This document shows positions 61,417 through 64,000 of a stretch of DNA of 64,000 bases, piece after piece. Each line of letters begins with the position of its first letter. Within the stretch, counting starts at the first letter, position 1. The notes under the pieces were generated by a model, which searched no databases, was not told the DNA's origin, and was given only the letters and a program-made list of their open reading frames with translations. The DNA comes from Bacteroidota bacterium (GTDB lineage Bacteria; Bacteroidota; Bacteroidia; Chitinophagales; Chitinophagaceae): contig JAIUNV010000002.1 of assembly GCA_020161435.1 (NCBI GenBank), positions 682,001 to 746,000 on the forward strand. The letters run 5' to 3'. The position numbers were made by a program, and so were the translations under genes.

Positions 61417-61443
61417 ATGCAATTCATTATTGGGTAGTGGCTG

Positions 61444-63990
61444 TTATTTCAATATCAACTTTTCTTGTTCGGCCTTGCCTGCGGCAGATACAAACTCCAC
61501 TACATACACACCACGTGGATAGTTGGCTACCGGCAGGTCGAGCAGATTGCCCGCCACCTTGCTGCTGTACAGCACCGTGCCTTTTACATCCAGCAGGCGT
61601 ACCGTACCCGATGCTGCAGGCAGTGTAAACCTCACGGCTTCACGGGCAGGGTTGGGATATACACCCAACTTACTGATAGCAGCGGCTTTGCGCAGCAACA
61701 CACTGCCCGAGTAAGACATGGCGCCATCAAGATCTACCTGGCGAATGCGGTAATAATTTTCCGCACCCGGTTGCTCGTCGGGAAACTGGTATTGGCCGCC
61801 CAATGCTACGGAAGCAGCTACCGTACCAATAGCGGTGTACTGACGGCCGTCACTGCTGCGTTCTACCACATATTCTTTCAGGTTTACTTCGTTGGTTACT
61901 TTCCATTTTACTACAGCCTTTGCATTTACCCACACCGCATCTACACTTACCCAGCTTACCGGTAGCGGATTACAGCCGGTGGGCAAAGTGTAATTAAAAG
62001 TTACCGATTGGCAATCGGGGTTGGTAATGGTAAGTGTTTGCTGCGAACCCAATGTGGCGCTGGCATAATTGAGCGTAAAGCTGAGCTGTGTTGGGCTCAC
62101 GTAGTTCAGATTGCTGATAACAACACCGCCAGTGCTGCTCACTGCCAGGCGACGGGCATAGCCGGGGCCATTGGCATCGGCACCGGGGTCATAGTAGCCG
62201 GCAAAGTTGGCGCCTGCTGTGCCATTGAGGGTAATGTTGATGGTGCGATCGCCGGTGCAGGTAACGGCTGTCATATTGCTGACGGCGGCTGGTGGTGGTG
62301 CTTTTATTTGCGTAGCCCGCACCGCCCACTGGTCTGGCGCCGATACAAACTGCTGAAACGTCCACATGGTCATATCATCGCTGGGGTCTGTTACCGTTTG
62401 AGAATAATCGCCCCAGCGCTGGGTTCCATCTGTTTGCAAATTGTACGATTGATTGTAGCTGGTAGTTTGTACCGGAGCAAACAATGAGCCTGCTGCAGTA
62501 CTTGCATACCGGCCAGCAATCACAGCATTGGCAGTTGTAGTTTCGCCGGCTTGAGTGGCACCAACTACTGCGTGCCCCTGTCCGGAGGCCGAAATACTGC
62601 CCATCCAATAATTTCTGGGTGAGTCAAAAGTATTGTCGAACAAAGTACCTGATTGCTGCAACGACAAATTGCTGCCGCTAACATTCACTGCATACCAGCG
62701 GGTAGCCACTCTATCGGCCAGGCTACTATTGGCAGTACCCGTACTTACCACCCCAATATTGTGCGTAGCCCAAATGGCTGCAGTGCCAGTGTTTTTGTTG
62801 CGTACCAGTACCGCATTCAGCAAGCGGTCATCGCCGCCATCCAAATCTTTGGTACTGTTTAGCGCCGGCACATCAAAAGGAAAAGATGTGTTTGGAACAT
62901 TAATAGAACCACTGGTAATGCTTGGTGTACCCCCGGGGTTATTGACCACAATGAAATCGAGCACCCCAAAAAACTCAGCACTTACACCCAAAAAGTAACC
63001 TTGTGTTGCATTGGGATCATCGTTTTGTACGCCCTGCGGGCAAAAGATGCCAGTGGTAGCAGTGCCCAGCCCACGAAAAGCCGTAAACACAAGCGGGCCG
63101 CCAGCAATCAACGAAGACTTGCGCACTACATATACACTGCTGCTCCTGTAATCGCCGGAAATAGCATCAAAAATGAGACCGCCGATGTATAACGCATTTC
63201 TATCGACCCCCAATGTAGGGTAATCGCAAAACTGACCCTGATCGGGGCTGCCGGGTGCAGCGCCAAGGTCGTGTGCAAACTGATAAAAAGAAAACGAAGA
63301 TAGATTAGTAATAGTGGGACCATTGCTCACTGCAATCATAATACGGTTGCTGGCATTGCTGGTATTAATGGCCACAATATACCAGCGTTGGCTCAGGCGG
63401 TCGTACTGTACATGTGGATCTGTTACTTCGGAACCATTGCTCACACTCGCAAAAAAATCTTCAATGTAAACGGAGAATGACGCACCAGAAAGGGAGCTTG
63501 CACCCGAAGTAGTACTGGTGGTAAGTGGCGCATCGCACACCGTGGGTTTGCTGTACCATTTGAGGCGGTTGTTGCTGGCTATACAAATTTGTGTGGGGCC
63601 TACATCGCCCATGCAATCGGGCGGCGTAACTACTACCTGTGGTGTCTCGTAGGTATGCAGGGCGGCAAAATTGCTGTGGATGGCCTGTGTATTTTGCTGG
63701 GTGATAACCGGGCTGGCGGTACCCTTAGGGTAGCTGGCTGTTTGCAATGCATTGGGTGATTGCTGTGGCCGGCGGGTTTTCTTGGTGTTGAGTTCTTCCC
63801 GAATTTTAACCACATTTTGCCGTACAATATTGTTGGCTCTTTTTTCGAGCTCGGCTACGGTGAGGGTAACGGGCATACCTGCCGTAACGGGTGTGCCGGT
63901 AATGGTTTGTGCTACTGCGGCCAACGTACTGTTGAGCAGCAAAAGCAGCATCAACATTCGTGCAAGAAAGGAGGGAGTAAATTTCATCAT
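61444..63990 (-). CDS. T9SS-exported protein with C-terminal sorting domain
   Basis: The 848-residue protein has a signal peptide (ARMLMLLLLLNSTLAAVAQ). Its N-terminal domain contains DPHVQYDRLSQRWYIVAINT and FCDYPTLGVDRNALYIGG, typical of a beta-propeller-like secreted family of unknown function. A later domain holds SVTFNYTLPTGCNPLPVSW. The T9SS type A sorting region includes YYRIRQVDLDGAMSYSGSV, then LGVYPNPAREAVRFTLP and YPRGVYVVEFVSAAG. ATG 63990 and ATG 63987 are adjacent; either gives the same signal. Its linker before the sorting domain (VVERSSDGRQY) resembles that of the truncated gene at 52.8 kb. It is the third T9SS substrate gene in the window. Confidence 0.85.
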   Translation of the reverse strand: MMKFTPSFLARMLMLLLLLNSTLAAVAQTITGTPVTAGMPVTLTVAELEKRANNIVRQNVVKIREELNTKKTRRPQQSPNALQTASYPKGTASPVITQQNTQAIHSNFAALHTYETPQVVVTPPDCMGDVGPTQICIASNNRLKWYSKPTVCDAPLTTSTTSGASSLSGASFSVYIEDFFASVSNGSEVTDPHVQYDRLSQRWYIVAINTSNASNRIMIAVSNGPTITNLSSFSFYQFAHDLGAAPGSPDQGQFCDYPTLGVDRNALYIGGLIFDAISGDYRSSSVYVVRKSSLIAGGPLVFTAFRGLGTATTGIFCPQGVQNDDPNATQGYFLGVSAEFFGVLDFIVVNNPGGTPSITSGSINVPNTSFPFDVPALNSTKDLDGGDDRLLNAVLVRNKNTGTAAIWATHNIGVVSTGTANSSLADRVATRWYAVNVSGSNLSLQQSGTLFDNTFDSPRNYWMGSISASGQGHAVVGATQAGETTTANAVIAGRYASTAAGSLFAPVQTTSYNQSYNLQTDGTQRWGDYSQTVTDPSDDMTMWTFQQFVSAPDQWAVRATQIKAPPPAAVSNMTAVTCTGDRTINITLNGTAGANFAGYYDPGADANGPGYARRLAVSSTGGVVISNLNYVSPTQLSFTLNYASATLGSQQTLTITNPDCQSVTFNYTLPTGCNPLPVSWVSVDAVWVNAKAVVKWKVTNEVNLKEYVVERSSDGRQYTAIGTVAASVALGGQYQFPDEQPGAENYYRIRQVDLDGAMSYSGSVLLRKAAAISKLGVYPNPAREAVRFTLPAASGTVRLLDVKGTVLYSSKVAGNLLDLPVANYPRGVYVVEFVSAAGKAEQEKLILK

Positions 63991-64000
63991 GACCGGAAAG

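Larger units (their letters stand above)
60948..61443. other. Gene-free spacer with several repeats and a possible IS end
   Basis: This 496-bp stretch has no convincing frame. It holds the cassette hairpin, a GAGACTGTAAAATATTTTGT part (60999-61026) that recalls an IS terminal repeat, the perfect palindrome CACTGGCGCCAGTG (61101-61114), and AAAGGC-CGTA-GCCTTT. It also has the hairpin CCTTGTTGGTC-CGGC-GACCAACAAGG (61345-61370) and the terminator of the next minus-strand gene. Together it looks like a site where mobile or repetitive pieces have piled up. Confidence 0.6.

Overview
The window is chromosomal DNA from a Bacteroidetes bacterium, most likely of the Chitinophagaceae/Sphingobacteriales group. 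The evidence is the TAnnTTTG type of promoter -7 box, a SusC/SusD outer-membrane pair, secreted proteins with C-terminal type IX secretion (T9SS) sorting domains, a DUF3822-rsmD pair, a nusB-DUF1573-yajC cluster, and the ligase-associated DNA repair operon. No rRNA, tRNA, prophage or CRISPR array was seen. These assignments rest on reading translated sequence and motifs; no database was searched.

Layout. 1-4.3 kb (minus): an overlapping operon DUF3822-rsmD-folate cyclo-ligase-lpxK-rnr, with rnr cut by the window edge. 4.4-8.6 kb (plus): a small membrane protein, ftsK and a ChaN-like protein. 8.7-12.3 kb (minus): a thioredoxin-like protein, trmH and a large envelope protein with an MG2-like and a plug-like domain. 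12.4-18 kb (minus): susC-susD-DUF4397 lipoprotein uptake operon. 18.2-24.4 kb (minus): DeoR regulator, nhaA, an LptA/OstA-like protein, a small exported protein, and nusB-DUF1573-yajC. 24.5-29 kb (minus): a giant BNR/Calx-beta T9SS protein. 29.3-31.3 kb (plus): groES-groEL. 31.5-38.7 kb (plus): a seven-gene TetR-TolC-HlyD-ABC-ABC-permease-permease exporter resembling ybhGFSR. 38.7-41.7 kb: an AT-rich acyltransferase, a CPBP protease, a VOC protein and a small orphan. 41.8-47.9 kb (plus): exonuclease, ATP-dependent ligase and DEXH helicase. 47.9-54.7 kb: metzincin-like protease, LolA-like protein, ubiX, thioredoxin-like protein, a truncated T9SS gene and a NUDIX hydrolase. 54.9-59.1 kb (plus): focA-pflB-pflA formate metabolism. 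59.1-64 kb: DinB/YfiT-like protein, an AT-rich PD-(D/E)XK nuclease cassette, a repeat-filled spacer and a second T9SS protein.

The most striking feature is inside the DEXH helicase gene. About 285 codons that do not look like helicase interrupt it in frame. They carry a complete-looking DUF559 (Vsr/PD-(D/E)XK-like) endonuclease domain bounded by inverted copies of a palindromic repeat (CCCCTCTCC-n3-GGAGAGGGG plus a GC-rich tail). On the right the repeat is multiplied into an array with periods of 54, 54 and 51 bp, all multiples of three. This looks like a nuclease-plus-palindrome mobile cassette that has entered a DNA repair gene without breaking its frame.

Other points of note are several -7 boxes placed only 5-6 nt before start codons (probable leaderless mRNAs), an AT-rich nuclease gene bracketed by 12-bp inverted repeats and an attC-like hairpin, an exporter with one degenerate and one canonical ATP site, an RsmD with GPPY in place of D/NPPY, and palindromes upstream of pflB at positions that would suit an anaerobic regulator.
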